A stretch of DNA of 64,000 nucleotides from Bettongia penicillata ogilbyi (GCA_023548195.1 JAJHZJ010000808.1:4011182-4075181); one strand, 5' to 3'. Positions 20,962 to 32,364 are shown, counted from the stretch's first letter. Program-made: numbers and translations. The notes: generated by a model not told the origin, from the letters alone.

Positions 20962-21070
20962 ATGTTGAATCACTCAGTCATGTCTGACTCTTTGAGACCC
21001 CAATGTATCACAGCACACCTAACCCTTCTATCCCCTACTATCTCTGGAAGTCTGTCTGAGTTTAGAGATG
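20962..21070 (-). mobile_element. RTE/BovB-like 3' fragment
   Basis: 'aatcactcagtcatgtctga' and 'ctctttgagaccccaatgta', then 'cactatctctggaagtctgt'-like text, match the reverse complement of marsupial RTE 3' sequence. Confidence 0.5.
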
Positions 21071-21694
21071 GAGGCAAAAATAGAGAATGAAGGGGAGAGG
21101 GAGGGAGAGAGGATGGATGAAAAGGAGGGAGAAATATAAAGCAAGAGGGAAAGAGACTTTGAGGAAAATTTGGGTTGATTCATGCCTCTAACACATAATT
21201 GTGTGACTCCCTCCCTCCTTAACCTTTCAATGTCTGGAACAGCTTTCAGAAATTAAGTTGAAGAGCAGGTGCTGATCTGCCCTGGGAAAGGGAATTTCCT
21301 CATTGGGAATTTACAATACCAAAGAGAGCACTGGTCTGGTTCCCCCACAAAGGCATTTGGAGACTGATGTATCCTTGGGCATGAATAAATTGGATTTGAT
21401 GGTTGATTTCTAATCTCTTGCTCCTTTCAATTTCTAAATTATTTTATTATGTGATGCTGCTAGGTACAATCTGTTCACAGAGACTAGACAGCCAATTGCC
21501 ATAGGAGGAAATGCTAGCTGCCTAGGCAATGTATCCTGACAACATGCCTTGCTATCTTCATGTGTTTGGACATCAGTGAGTAAGATGAAAAGAAAGGAAA
21601 ATATAGTCTACTTTTAAAAGTAGCATTGAGGAAGCAGGAAGAATTCCTAGGAGGGCTGGAAAAAATTATTCTTGTTAGATAGGCTCATTGCTTT
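21071..21694. other. Purine-rich then unassigned sequence
   Basis: 21085-21160 is rich in GGGAGAGA-type words. The rest has no gene or named repeat. Confidence 0.4.
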
Positions 21695-22266
21695 AACTCC
21701 AACCATATTATTTTTCATTTAAAAACATGAAAATACATCTTCTTTCTCTCCCACCTCTTCCCATTGAGAAAGCAAGAAAAATAAAATTCCTACTAAGACA
21801 TGTATAGTCAAGCAGAATAAATTTGTTGCTGTCCACGTTAAAAAAAAAAATCTCAACCTGCAATCTGAATCCATTATTTCTCTATTAGGAGGTGGCTATC
21901 CTATTTCATCATGTTTCCTGGAATTAATGGGTTGGTTGTTGTGTAGATCAGAGTGTCTAAGTCTTTTAAAGCTTATTGTCTTTACAATAATTTATTTTAT
22001 AAATTGTTCTCCTGACTCACTTCATTTTTCATCAGTTCATGCAAGTCTTCCCAGGTTTCTCTGAAACCACCCCCTTCATCATTTCTTACAGCACAATAGG
22101 ATTCTATCAGTCACATTCATTGACTGTACCTGTTCAGTCATTCCCCAAATGACAGTCATGCCCTCAGTCTCCAATTCTTTGCCACCACAAAAAGAGCATC
22201 TATGAATATTTGTGTACATATGGAGCCTTTTCCTCTTTCTTTGACCTTTTTTGTAAATAGACCTAC
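21695..22266 (-). pseudogene. LINE-1 3' UTR and ORF2 C-terminus, part 1
   Basis: Minus-strand L1: 'tcagttcatgcaagtcttcc', 'cacaataggattctatc', 'attccccaaatgacagtcat' and 'ccaattctttgccaccacaa' are reverse complements of ORF2 C-terminal L1 sequence. It is broken by an LTR-like insert at about 22267-23024. Confidence 0.8.
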
Positions 22267-23024
22267 TAGTAGTATTGATGAGATTCAGACTCTGGGAGCC
22301 TCCTTGAGCTCCCCTTGAATCTCCCCACTTAATCTGGCCTTTCTTACTCAAATCTAATCTTCCCATTTGTTCCAGCAGTCTTTGGAAGACCATGGGCTTT
22401 CCGTTATCACTGTGCCCAGGTCTCTGTTGTGCTCCCCACCCTTGATCCCATTAAAATCCCATTGCCCAGGCTGCTCACCACTCCCATCAAGATCCTCCTT
22501 AGAGTCTATCTGTATTCACCCCAGGGTACTGGTCATTCCCATACTGCCCCTATCATAGGATCCCTGGGGTCCTATGGGACCCAGACTACCTGGGGACACC
22601 TGCTTCTGGCCCAGGCCCTCTATTGTCTCCTGATTGCCTCCAGCTGTTTGCAACCTTTGATCAGTCACCCCAGTCCCATTGAGGTCCTCCTTAGACTTCT
22701 CCTCAAGACCCTCCCTAAACTCTTCCTCTCATTTCACCCAGATTACCAGACCAGCCCCAGATTCCTCCTATAGTCTTCTCTGTATTCTTGCCTCTATGAA
22801 GGCGCTCAGATTCAGTCCAGGTCAGACTCTGTCTAGCTGAGATTCTATCTGGCCAGCTTGTGAATACAAGCGTTACAAAAGCTTAGGTTCCTTAAGAGTC
22901 AACCCAGTGTGACGAATCTTTAATAAACTTTGTTTTCTTTGGCTTTAAGAAGGCTTGAGTCGAATTCATTCAAGTAGGGTCCCCAGCACCCCTGAACCTC
23001 AACTTAACTGAACCCCTGAACCTC
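22267..23024 (+). mobile_element. Probable solo LTR inside a minus-strand L1
   Basis: The L1 text stops at 'actagtagtattg' and resumes with 'ctgggtcaaagggtatgc' at 23025. That is exactly what the L1 would read if the segment were removed. The insert has a poly(A) signal AATAAA at about 22921 and ends 'ccccagcacccctgaacctca', with a short internal duplication of 'cccctgaacctca'. TG...CA ends are plausible. The target duplication is not clear. The open frames at 22367-22773 show no viral domain. Confidence 0.6.
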
Positions 23025-23140
23025 ACTGGGTCAAAGGGTATGCACAGTTTAATGATTTTGAGGACATAGTTCCAAATTGCTTCCCAAAAAGACTCACAAG
23101 TTCAGAGGTCTAGCACAAATACAGCAATGCACTTGTGGAT
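23025..23140 (-). pseudogene. LINE-1 ORF2, part 2 after the LTR
   Basis: 'ctgggtcaaagggtatgcac', 'tagttccaaattgcttccca' continue the L1 interrupted at 22266. Confidence 0.75.
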
Positions 23141-23144
23141 TGTC

Positions 23145-23295
23145 TTTTTTAACTCTTACTAGATTGTAAGGTTTTTGAGGTCAAAGACCAGATTTTATTC
23201 ACATTTGTATCCCCAGAATTCCTCATAACATCTTGCCCACCGGTAGAATCTTGCAGACACAACAATGCTTACTTATTTGAATTGAATGTCTTTCA
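23145..23295 (+). mobile_element. L2 3'-end fragment
   Basis: 'ctagattgtaaggtttttga' and 'tttgtatccccagaattcct' are diverged L2 3' UTR landmarks. Confidence 0.5.
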
Positions 23296-23599
23296 TTGCC
23301 AATCTGACCCAAACTGATTGTTCCCTGGCCTTAGACTGAATGAAAGTTATCTGAAAACAGTTTTGGGGCAGAAAGATGATGTAGATTATGTAGATGATAA
23401 ATCCTCTTTCTATATTGATCCTCTGCTTTCCAACTGTACCATCTCTCTTAGTTGACTGTGAAGTGGTATATGGAAACCAGACCTTTTGGCTCATTTTCTT
23501 GCAAACTCTCTACTCCCTTTTTCCCACTACTCCAAAAAACCCCCACCTTATAAGTAAATGTTTGCACTTCATGAGCTGAAAAGTAACATATTCTTCATT

Positions 23600-24000
23600 T
23601 TTTAAGATCTAGGATTTTTTCCTGAAGTACCTATAAAAACAATTTTCAATATTCATTTTTAAAACTGAGTTCCAAATTCTCTTCCTCCCTCCCTCCCCAC
23701 TCTCCTCACTGAGAAGGCAAACAATTTGATATAAGTTGTACATGTGTATTCGTGCAAAATACATTTCCATATTAGTCACATTGTGAAAGAAAACATAGAC
23801 CAAAAGAAAAAAAAATAGAAAGAAAGGAAGTAAAAAACAGTGTGCTCCAATCTATGTTCATACTCTCTCAGTTCTTTCTGTGGGTACAAATAACATTTTT
23901 CATCATAAGTCCTTCAGACTTGTTTCAGATTATTGTATAAAAGCAACATATTCTTGTCATAATTTATCAATTAGCACTGCAACATTGGGCAGCTACGTTG
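23600..24000 (-). pseudogene. LINE-1 3' end (HAL1/L1 'aactcaaaattt' type)
   Basis: Plus-strand 'ttttcaatattcatttttaa', 'aactgagttccaaattctct' then C/T-rich 'cctccctccctccccac' is the reverse complement of the purine-rich L1 3' terminus, followed by ORF2-end sequence to about 24000. Confidence 0.7.
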
Positions 24001-24574
24001 CCCTGATTCTCCACCTGCCTGTTTTCCAGGTAACAAACTATCCTGTCTGCACAAGGTAGAGGGAATTATATAGTCAAATCATTTAAATATATTTTCACTA
24101 TATAATGGCACAGCTAAAAATGAAGTCCAATTTCTCAGGGAAGGAATGATTACCAAATTCATGATTATATTATGATTATATCCAAAGTGAAGAAAACTCA
24201 ATTCTTTTTTTTATGCCTTGATTATAGAACTTCAGTGATCATTAATAAATGTAGTTGTGTTTATCTTTCACCAGTATGTTTGCATTTCACAATTTTTACA
24301 CTGTATACTGGAGATGTAAGCTCAGTTGATAACTTCACCTGAAATGGTCTCCATTCCAGGCATATGGGGAGACTTTAGAACAGATGCATAATTTGGGAGA
24401 TAATTAATGAATTTGCTAATTATTGTCTTCTGTTATAGTATTAGCAGTAATTCCATGAGATTCAACGAGTATTTAATAAGTATCTACACATGTTTGTTGT
24501 TATGGATAGGCAATGTGTTAGAGATAGGAGGGGAGGTGCAGTCTGTGACCTGAGAGAACTTAAATTCTACTGAC
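24001..24574. other. No recognisable content
   Basis: AT-rich; no gene or clear repeat family seen. Confidence 0.4.
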
Positions 24575-25010
24575 ATTAATAACAGCAGTCTTTGTAGCGG
24601 CAAAAAAACCCTGGAAGTTCAGGGAGTGCCCACCATGATCTGAGGAATGACTGAAGGAAATATTATATGCATTTCATGGAGTCCTATTGTGCCATAAGAA
24701 ATGATAAAAGGGACTGTTTTAGAGAAACCTAGGAAGATTGTATGAAGTGATGCAGGATGATTCGAGACAATAATAGCTTTATAAAGACAAATCATTTTGA
24801 TAGACTTAAGAACTCTAACCAATGAACTAGGCTGATGATGAGTGGTACCCAGCTCTTCACAGAGAAGTGAAGGGCTCAAGATGCATGAGACATATTTTTT
24901 AGGTGATTAATGAGGGAATTTATTTTGCTTGATATGCATAAGAGTTTTATTTTTCTTTTAGGGAGAAGGTGGAATGGAGCTAGAATAAATATTTATAAAT
25001 TAAAAAATGA
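24575..25010 (+). pseudogene. Old LINE-1 ORF2 end and 3' UTR
   Basis: 'gccataagaaatgataaaag', 'agattgtatgaagtgatgca', 'agacttaagaactctaacca' and 'gggaatttattttgcttgat' follow the C-terminal ORF2 and 3' UTR of old marsupial L1. Highly diverged. Confidence 0.65.
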
Positions 25011-25227
25011 AATGAAAAGAATATATTCACATATTACATACACAATGGAACATAGAACCAAAATAAGACATGACCTCTCTATGAGTGAGAAAATATTGAA
25101 AAAGATACATCTTTTAAGTTAGGATTGACGAAATGAATTTTATCATATCATGAACTACTCTGTGAACAGTGTTTCAAGGATATCTGGTTCTTGTGGCTAT
25201 ATAAATTAGGGTAATTCATAAATTGTT

Positions 25228-25665
25228 GCTTCTTTGTCTGCCTCTGGAGAGAGAATAGGATATAATGGCAAAAACACTGAACTTAGAGTCAGAAGAGATC
25301 TTATATTCAAATCCTTTCTTTGTTACTTATTAACTTTATGGTTGTTTCTTGTTCTGGGAGAGGATCACGACATCAGGAAAGTGATGCTGCAACTTGCAAG
25401 TGAATTGGATTTAAGTGAGTCAAGGTTGTGCAAAGTCACCAGCCTCACTTTATCCTCTGGAGCCATCTGGATCCAGTGACCAGATACACATCAGGACAGC
25501 TGGAGATGGCCTTTGTGACCGTAGACAAGTCTGTGAGTCCTATTTTAATTCATCTGTAAAATTAGGGTAACAAAACATATATCTATCTCCCTGGGTTACT
25601 GTTAGGATCAAATGAGATGCTTCCAAACATGAAAGCCCTAAGTAAAAGTCAGATATTTATTTGTC
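25228..25665 (+). repeat. MIR SINE split by a MAR1-type SINE fragment
   Basis: The head 'aacttagagtcagaagagat' (25279-25298) and CORE resume after an interruption at 'gtagacaagtctgtgagtcc', ending with 'aaatgagatgcttccaaaca'. Confidence 0.6.
25362..25517 (-). mobile_element. MAR1-type SINE tail fragment nested in MIR
   Basis: 'ccagcctcactttatcctct', 'ggagccatctggatccagtg' and 'accagatacacatcagga' are the reverse complement of the 3' half of the SINE at 46.74 kb (46905-46985). Confidence 0.8.
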
Positions 25666-26102
25666 TTCAAAACCATGTTGCCCTTGAAGGCCACGGGTGG
25701 ATGGCCAGCGGTACCATTTGAGTGGAATTGAAGGAGGAACTTCTGAGTTTCATCTAAGGGTTGGTGGAGGAGGGGCCTAACAACACCCAGGGAAGTCCAG
25801 AGACTGAGCACAAAGCCAGTGAGGCTTTGCGCAGTTTCATTTTGAAGCAGAACTAGCTATTTTGTGGAGACTAAATGGAGGTAGGAGAGAAAGAAAGGAG
25901 AAGGGAGAAGTAAAAGTGAAAAATCCATTCGAGAGGGAGCAGAGGATGAAAATAACCCACAATAACATGATTTTTGGACTCCTTCCCCAGCAGGTGCAAA
26001 AATGATGAACTGTGTTTGTTGTAATGGTTGGCGAACAAATGTTATCAGGTGAAAATCCGATGATACATACATAGTTCTTCGTAAGCTACTCTTAACCAAA
26101 AT
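25661..26102. other. No recognisable gene
   Basis: Unassigned sequence of moderate GC; no repeat family named. Confidence 0.4.
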
Positions 26103-26650
26103 AATCACTACTGTCATTTACTGAGTGCCTACCATCTTTGGGGAACTGTACTAGCCCCTGGGGATACACAAAGAAAGAAGACATAGCTTCTGACCTCAGA
26201 GAGCTTACACGCTATTTGGGGAGACATGATGTACAAATAAAAAGAAAAAAACAAAAATAGTAGGTAGGATTTGACAACTGCCAAGTCTATTACAGACAAT
26301 AATGTTGATGGCAATTCAAAGCAGAAAATGATTTACTGGTAGCTGGAATCATCAGGGAATGCCTCCCAGATGGAAAGGAATTTAAAGTGCATTTTGAAAA
26401 AAGGTTGGAGGTGGCTCAGCTGTATAGGAAAAAGGAAGACGGTTATACCAGACTGGGGACATGCTTTGAGCAAGGAAAGCCATGATTTGTTCCAGAAATA
26501 AAAAGTTTTGGCCAGAGTAAAGAGTTAACATAAAGGAAATAAAATTTGAAAGGGTTAATGGCAGCAGATAATATTTGAAAGGTAGATGGGTACCAAATAG
26601 GGTTTTTAGTGAGCACTTAATCAGCCTGTCCCCAAAGTTTCAGTGCAGGA
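26103..26650 (-). mobile_element. L2/CR1-type LINE 3' fragment
   Basis: Plus-strand 'tactgagtgcctaccatctt', 'gtactagcccctggggatac', 'cctcagagagcttacacgct' and 'tcagggaatgcctcccagat' form a known mammalian CR1/L2-type sequence read in reverse. Confidence 0.6.
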
Positions 26651-26689
26651 TAAAGATATTAAGGCTACCCTAGGACTTTGAGGAACCCC

Positions 26690-26872
26690 AATACAGAGCT
26701 TTGGGGTTCACAAATGTTATCTCAGTTGACCATCACAACAACCTTGGGAGGTAGGTTTGATCGCTATCCCCATTTTATAGATGAGGAAGCCGAGGTAGAC
26801 AGAGGCTAAGGGATTTGCCCGGGATCATGTAGCTAATGAGTGTCTAAAGCTGGATTTGAACTCAGGTAACAA
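26690..26872 (-). repeat. MIR SINE
   Basis: 'ccattttatagatgaggaag', 'ggatttgcccgggatcatgt' and 'aagctggatttgaactcagg' are the reverse of MIR. First of two head-to-tail MIRs. Confidence 0.75.
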
Positions 26873-26879
26873 AGATAAT

Positions 26880-27125
26880 AGGATACCTACATAGTAGTTC
26901 CTATGTGCCAGGCCAAATGTTGCTTTGTAATGATTATCTCATTGGATCCCCACAACGACCCTGGGAGGTCGGGGCTATTATTATTTCCATTTTACAGATG
27001 AGGAAAGCAAAGCAGACAGAGGGTAAGTGACTTGCCCCGGGTCACACAGCTAGGGAATGTCTGAGGCTGGATTTAAACTAAGGTCATGCTGACTGCAGGC
27101 CTAGCATTGCCCACTATGACACCCC
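26880..27125 (-). repeat. MIR SINE, near full length
   Basis: 'tatgtgccaggccaaatgtt', 'ccattttacagatgaggaaa', 'gtgacttgccccgggtcaca' and 'ctgaggctggatttaaacta' in reverse MIR order. It is better preserved than its left neighbour. Confidence 0.8.
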
Positions 27126-27269
27126 CTCACTACTAATTATTGGACTGAAGAGTTCTAGCTTGGTTCTTTAGCCATTGGGCTGCAGGGTAAGATGAAAGCT
27201 TATGTAAAAACAAAGAAAGAAGGTTTTTGGAGCAGGAGAGAATGGGAGGAATAAGTGGCAGGTAGAGTC

Positions 27270-27605
27270 ATTGAAGAAATGTAGGAAAGAATTTTTATTG
27301 GAGCACTTTGACTTAAAATTCCTCTCCTGGCCTACGACTGACTTTTGGGTTTCAAAAATGTGCCCCTCACTCTTCCATCAGGCCTGGAACCTCCCTCAGC
27401 TCCCAGGAGCCTCTCCCAAGCCTGACAACCACACAGCATCCCTTGGCCAGCCCCTCCCAGAGCCTCAGCCCCCTCCCTGCCCCTTCCTGACTTTGTAGGC
27501 TTTAAAATCGTGCCCCTCCCCACCCCACCCCCCTTCAGCTCCCTCCACCTGAATGCAGGCTGTGAGCCCAGGGCCTGGCACATAGTCAGCATTCAAAAAA
27601 TGTTT
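27270..27605 (+). mobile_element. L2 3'-end fragment, C-rich
   Basis: Ends 'cccagggcctggcacatagt' plus 'cagcattcaaaaaatg', the L2 terminus. The upstream proline/leucine-coding C-rich text fits a decayed L2 ORF end. Confidence 0.5.
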
Positions 27606-27832
27606 CCTCCCTCCCTCTCTTCTTGCCTTCCTTCTTTCCCTTTTTCCTTTCTTCCTTCTCTCCTTTCCTTCTTCCTTTCCTCCCTTCTGTCTCTTTTTCC
27701 CTTCCCTCTCTTCCTTCCCTCCTTTCCTTCTTCCTTTCCTTCCTTCTGTCTCTTTTTCCTTCCCTCTCTTCCTTCCCTTTTTTTCTCCTCCCTCCCTTCC
27801 CTTCCTTCCTTCTTTCCTTTCTCCCTCCTTGA
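27600..27832. repeat. Polypyrimidine tract (CCTT/CTTT-rich)
   Basis: About 230 bases almost entirely C and T on the plus strand, with CCTTCCTT and CCCTCC words. It yields long but meaningless open frames on both strands. Confidence 0.9.
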
Positions 27833-28020
27833 AAGCAACAACGAGACAACGCATTCGCCATGAGGAAGACTGCAGAAGCTCTACACCAGCGCTTCTCGGC
27901 AGCATGGGGCTGCCTACTTCCTCTCTCCTCTGTTTTTTTAAAATGATGTAACCTTTAATATTTAAAAACATGAGAGAGGCAGGTGGAGGGGGATCACTGG
28001 ATCGGTTAAAAACGAAAGAG

Positions 28021-28397
28021 TATCTCTCTTCTCTCTCTCCCTCTCTCTGACTCTGTTTCCCTCTTTGCTCTCCTCTCTCTCTCTCTCTCTCTGTTTCTCT
28101 CTTTGCTCTCCCCCTCACTCTTCCCTCTTTCTCTTTCTGACTCCCTTTCTCCTTTCTCTCTCTCTTTCTCTCTCTCTCTCCTCTCTCTCTGACTCTTTTT
28201 CTCTCTCCTCTCTCTATGGTTCTGTTTCTCTCTCTGTGTCTCCCCCAGTCACTCTTCTCTGTCTCTCTTTTTATCTTTCTCTCTTTCTCTCTCTAACTTG
28301 ATTTCGTTCTACCTCTCAGTCTTTGTTTTCCTCTCTTATTTCTCTCTTCTCTCCCTCTCTTTTCCTCTCCCTTGCTCCTTCTCCCTCTTTCTCTTGT
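28021..28397. repeat. (CT)n-rich polypyrimidine tract
   Basis: About 375 bases of TCTCTC and TTTCTCTC words with few purines. Together with the tract at 27.6 kb it forms a strand-asymmetric island interrupted by about 190 bases of mixed sequence. Confidence 0.9.
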
Positions 28398-28414
28398 CCA
28401 GTATCATGGCACTG

Positions 28415-28640
28415 CAAGTGCTTGACAGCTCAAAGCACATGTGCTGGCTTAGACAAGTCCCTTGATTTCTCTTACCTTAATTTGCCTTAAAAGATGAGAA
28501 TAATAGTGCTTGCCTCAAAGGATTGTTGCGGGAATCAAATACAACCGTGTATGTGGTACTTTACTAGTTATATAAAACTATATAAAAGTTATATATGTCA
28601 GCTGTTTTAATTATTATGTGTTTAGCTTGTTGGCTTAACA
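28415..28640 (+). repeat. MIR SINE fragment
   Basis: 'gacaagtcccttgatttctc', 'ttaaaagatgagaataatag' and 'gcctcaaaggattgttgcgg' match MIR/CORE-SINE order. Confidence 0.6.
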
Positions 28641-28789
28641 TTTGCCAGCTGTGCCTGATGGGGATGGGATTGCACCTTGAGGTTTGTTGGGAAGTACCAG
28701 TTACATCAAAGCAAAAGGTAGAAAAATGAAATAAATCTAAGAATAAAAGGGAAAAATAAAGTAAAATTACATGTCACACAAAGGTGCAA

Positions 28790-28975
28790 GGAGCTCTGGC
28801 CCTGAAATCAATAGACATAGGTTCAAGTTCCATTTCTGACATTTTCTATTCCTGTACTCTAGGGCAAGATTATTAACCTTCCTGGTCTCAGTCTCCTTAT
28901 CTTTAAAACGAGGTGGTTGAATTAGATGACCTGTGAGATCTTTTCTAGATCCAAATATACAACCCTATAAATCAA
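28790..28975 (+). repeat. MIR3-type SINE
   Basis: 'ataggttcaagttccatttc', 'ctcagtctccttatctttaa' and 'ttgaattagatgacctgtga' give head, CORE and MIR3 tail. Confidence 0.7.
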
Positions 28976-29508
28976 AACTATCTGAAAATGACATGGGTAT
29001 AGTAGCAAATTGACTGTCCTTGGAGTTCTTCAAGGGCAGGGGCAGATGACCTCTTGTTAAGGACTGATGTGACCTCAAGCAGCCCTTCTGACCCTAAGAT
29101 TCATTCCTTAGTTCTTGGTTCTAGCCATGTAAGTCAGTTGAATGACCTTTGGAATGCCTTGTGTTTGAAAGCACTGCCTGCTGAACGTGAATGGCAAATG
29201 ACAATATTTACAGTGAGATAGAGACATCACCCTATACTGCTTCTGGATTGCTTTGAACTCATGTTTAGCTAATGTAACAAGGAGACCTCACTCTCTACTT
29301 TTTCCCAAGTTCATTGTGGCTATAGTGGGTAATTAGTTATACAAATCACGGGCAGGCCTAGTTCCTATTCAGACCATTAACACTAACATTGAACACTAAG
29401 CTAATAACAAAAGCATTTAATTAAGACGAAAAAAACAATGTTAAAAAGGAAGAGGTAATGAAGGAGTGGAATCATTCTCTAGTATCCAATAGTTAAGTAG
29501 GTAAGATT
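28976..29508. other. No recognisable content
   Basis: No gene; no repeat family I can name. Confidence 0.4.
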
Positions 29509-29920
29509 CTTTTGTGGGGCCAGCGAGGTAGCATAGTGGATAGAGGGCAGGCAATAGAATTAGAAAGACTGATCCTCCTGGGTTCAAATCTGGCCTCAGA
29601 CACTAGATATGTGACCCTGGGAAAGTCACTTAACCCTGTTTGCCTCAGTTTCCTCAACTGAAAAATGAGTTGGAGAAGGAAATGGCAAACCACTTCAGCA
29701 TCTTTGCCCAGAAAACCCAAAATGGGGGCAGCTAGGTGTCACAGTGGATAAAATATCAGTCGTGAGAATTTGACTTCAAATCTGATCTCAGATATTTGAC
29801 ATTTATTAGCTGTGTGGCCCTGGGCAAGTCACTTAACTCTGATTGCCTTGTCAAAAAAACAGAAGAAAAAAAAACCCGCATGGGATCATGAAGACACAAT
29901 TGAACAAAAACAAAAAAATT
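29509..29920 (+). mobile_element. WSINE/MAR1-type SINE split by a second SINE
   Basis: The outer SINE runs from 'ggggccagcgaggtagcata' through 'cctgggttcaaatctggcct', 'gtgaccctgggaaagtcact' and 'ggcaaaccacttcagcatct' to 'agaaaacccaaaatgg'. Its tail reappears after the insert as 'cgcatgggatcatgaagaca' and 'caattgaacaaaaac'. Confidence 0.8.
29723..29870 (+). mobile_element. Inner tRNA-derived SINE
   Basis: 'gggggcagctaggtgtcaca' head, 'tctgatctcagatatttgac' and 'ggccctgggcaagtcactta' body, ending in an A-rich stretch. It lies in the tail of the outer SINE; the repeated 'cagaa...aaaccc' flanks suggest a short target duplication. Confidence 0.75.
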
Positions 29921-30899
29921 GAACAAGTTTATTGCATTTTTACTGACGTATTCAATATTTCCCAATTACATTTTAATTTTGTTCAGTCACTCTTGGAGTG
30001 TTGAGGCCTGCAATGTTTGTCACATTGAGCCTAGATCACTGAGAGTTTGCTTGACTTACCCAGGTCATATGACCAGTATGTGTCAGAAATAGGTCTGAAC
30101 CAAGGGTTTCTTGGCTTTGAGATCATGGCTGGTCCCTCTGGTCGACTACCTCTGTACAGATGAGAGGAATCCTTAAAATGAGGAAGTCAGATTATTATTC
30201 CATACAACTCTTTCTGGGCCCCAGAGAGTCAATCCTTTGAACTATAAAACAAACAAAAAACCATCCAGGTCCTCCCTTCACCCCATTTTTTTTCCTTTAT
30301 GGGTCCTTAAAAATTAATTAAAGTCACTCCCTGCTGATTCAAAAAGCAAGAAATCTTGATCCTGGTGACTTTCAGCTCTGAGATCCTCGAAGGAAGCCCA
30401 CTCCTGCAGGAACTAACAGGAAAGGGTTTCCTTAGTTCGTGGACCTGCATTATTTCTCCACTTGCTTACAAAGCTAGGCGGTTTGGGCAGACATGAAACA
30501 CCTCAGACTGCTGTAATTCTGGGTTGACATCCTATAGTAGTACGAGAATTGTTGATCTGAAACCGCCAGGACAGGAAGCAACTGAAGCCAGCCTCCAAGT
30601 GTCTGAGGCTGAGAACCCTCATCTTGTGGTGGCCCAGACACAAGAAAAAGCTTTTACCGATAAAGGGGTCTTTCCCGTGAGGAGCTGGGGATTTTTTCAG
30701 TTTTTGGAACCAGGATTATTTTTAGAGTAGCCATATTCATCTATATCATTCATCCCTAACTTCCAGTTGCAACCTTTAAAAAGTACTTATTTGGAAGCAT
30801 TTAAAGAGCTCAACTCCTTAAAGAATGCTGCTTATTCACAAATATTGACAGAGGTCTAGAGCTGAGAGGGAGAGGGAGGTGGGGGCGGAACAGAGAAAA
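29921..30899. other. Mostly unique sequence
   Basis: 30000-30150 may hold a very old minus-strand MIR ('cttacccaggtcatatgacc'). 30360-30720 keeps several CpGs and a 68-codon plus-strand open frame (30524-30730) with no known domain. Confidence 0.35.
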
Positions 30900-31135
30900 A
30901 TACATCTATTAAGCCCCAGTTATGGCGCAGGCACTGTGCTAAATGCTTTATAATTATTATTTCATTTGATCCGCACAACAAACCCGAGAAGGCGGGTGCT
31001 ATTATTATCTCCATTTCACAGAGGAGGAAACCAGAATGCCTTGCCCAAGGTTACAGAGCTAATAAGTGTCTGGGGCCAGATTTGAACTCGAATCTTCTTG
31101 ACTTCAGGCCCAGTATTCTATCCACTATGCCAAAC
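30900..31135 (-). repeat. MIR SINE, near full length
   Basis: 'gcaggcactgtgctaaatgc', 'ccatttcacagaggaggaaa' and 'ggggccagatttgaactcga' in reverse MIR order, ending 'tctatccactatgcc'. Confidence 0.8.
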
Positions 31136-32364
31136 AGTGGCCTAGCTAAGGAAATGGAAATCCTAGAGATCTGGCCAAGGTTAATAAGTGGAAACACGAA
31201 GACTAGAACCCAATTCCCTTGATTACTAGTGCAAGGCTTTTTCTGCTCTACAACACATTTTCCTCAGTTTTGGGCAACCTCTGGAAAAGTGTCTGATCAA
31301 GCCAGGAGACAGAAGCCCTTCCATCTGATGCAAAGACTTATTGTTCTTCAGAGAGTAAAATGAGCCCCTGATGCTATGAGAAATAAACTTGACTCTAAAG
31401 GACTAGGGTCACTGATCACCAGAGAGTTCCAGAAAGAGGGTGAAGACCACCTAGTGTGTGTAGGCATTTAAAGATGAAATTTCAGTCTGACCTTTGACAC
31501 TATAGAACAACCATCTCCTGAGGAGCTATCTGCCTGAAGTTTTCTCTTAGCCAATAAACAAGAGTCCTGTTTCTCAGTACCTGACCTATTATTTATATCT
31601 GCCTTGAGCCTTATCCTTCTCACTTCTGCTATGACAAACACACACATCTCTGATGCAAGCTGATGGCCTGGCTTGTGCTCAGCCTGACCTAGTCTACTGC
31701 TAGTATGTGCTCTCTCCCCTGCTCCTGCCCTTGGCTGATGACTAGTTTCCTAACAGTGCCTAGGATCCTTTGTGAAGAATGGATTCCTTCTGTGGCAAGT
31801 TTGGTGGAGTTGCCATTGGTGCCTGAGGCCCTGGTTGGGTCAACCCTAGGACTTGTCTACGGTCTCAGGAGTCTTGGCTTCCTCTAGTTAGAGAGTCTGG
31901 TGTAATAGTATCTAAAAGAAAAACTCTGAGACAATTGCTAGTCAACAAGGTTTTTAGATGCAATTCAAGGGACATTCACAGAGATATTTCTGAATATGAA
32001 CTCAAGAGAATTTCTTACAGAGTTTCTTCTATACAGAAAAGCAACAAGCTCAAAGGAAATGTTATTCTATTCTGATTGGCTACATTAACAAGGTAAAGGC
32101 ATACATCGGAGTCTAGAAAAACAAACTTAGAGTGAAGAAACACCTGCTTTGAAAAGATTTAGGAGAATGATGAAATGTGCTCCTTCCCTCCTGACAGAAA
32201 GGTAGTAGACTCAGATTGCAACAAATATTTTTTGGATGTGGATGATGTTGGGAATCTATTTTGCTTGACTAAGTATTTGTGTTAAAAGATATTTTCGTTT
32301 ATGTTTTTCTGGTTGGGGGAAAGTCAGAGGAAAAGAGAGTAGTCTTTTTGTTAATTAAAAAAAT
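31136..32364. other. Unassigned; possible old LTR at 31290-31670
   Basis: An AATAAA in 'agccaataaacaagagtcct' (about 31550-31569), followed by about 90 bases ending 'gacaaacacacaca', resembles an R-U5 layout, but the ends are not defined. A 60-codon plus-strand frame at 31705-31887 has no known domain. Confidence 0.3.

Noticed and set aside
27465..28118. 217-codon minus-strand frame rich in R, E, K and G
   Set aside because: Low-complexity translation of the polypyrimidine tract; no domain, and it runs into unrelated L2 sequence.
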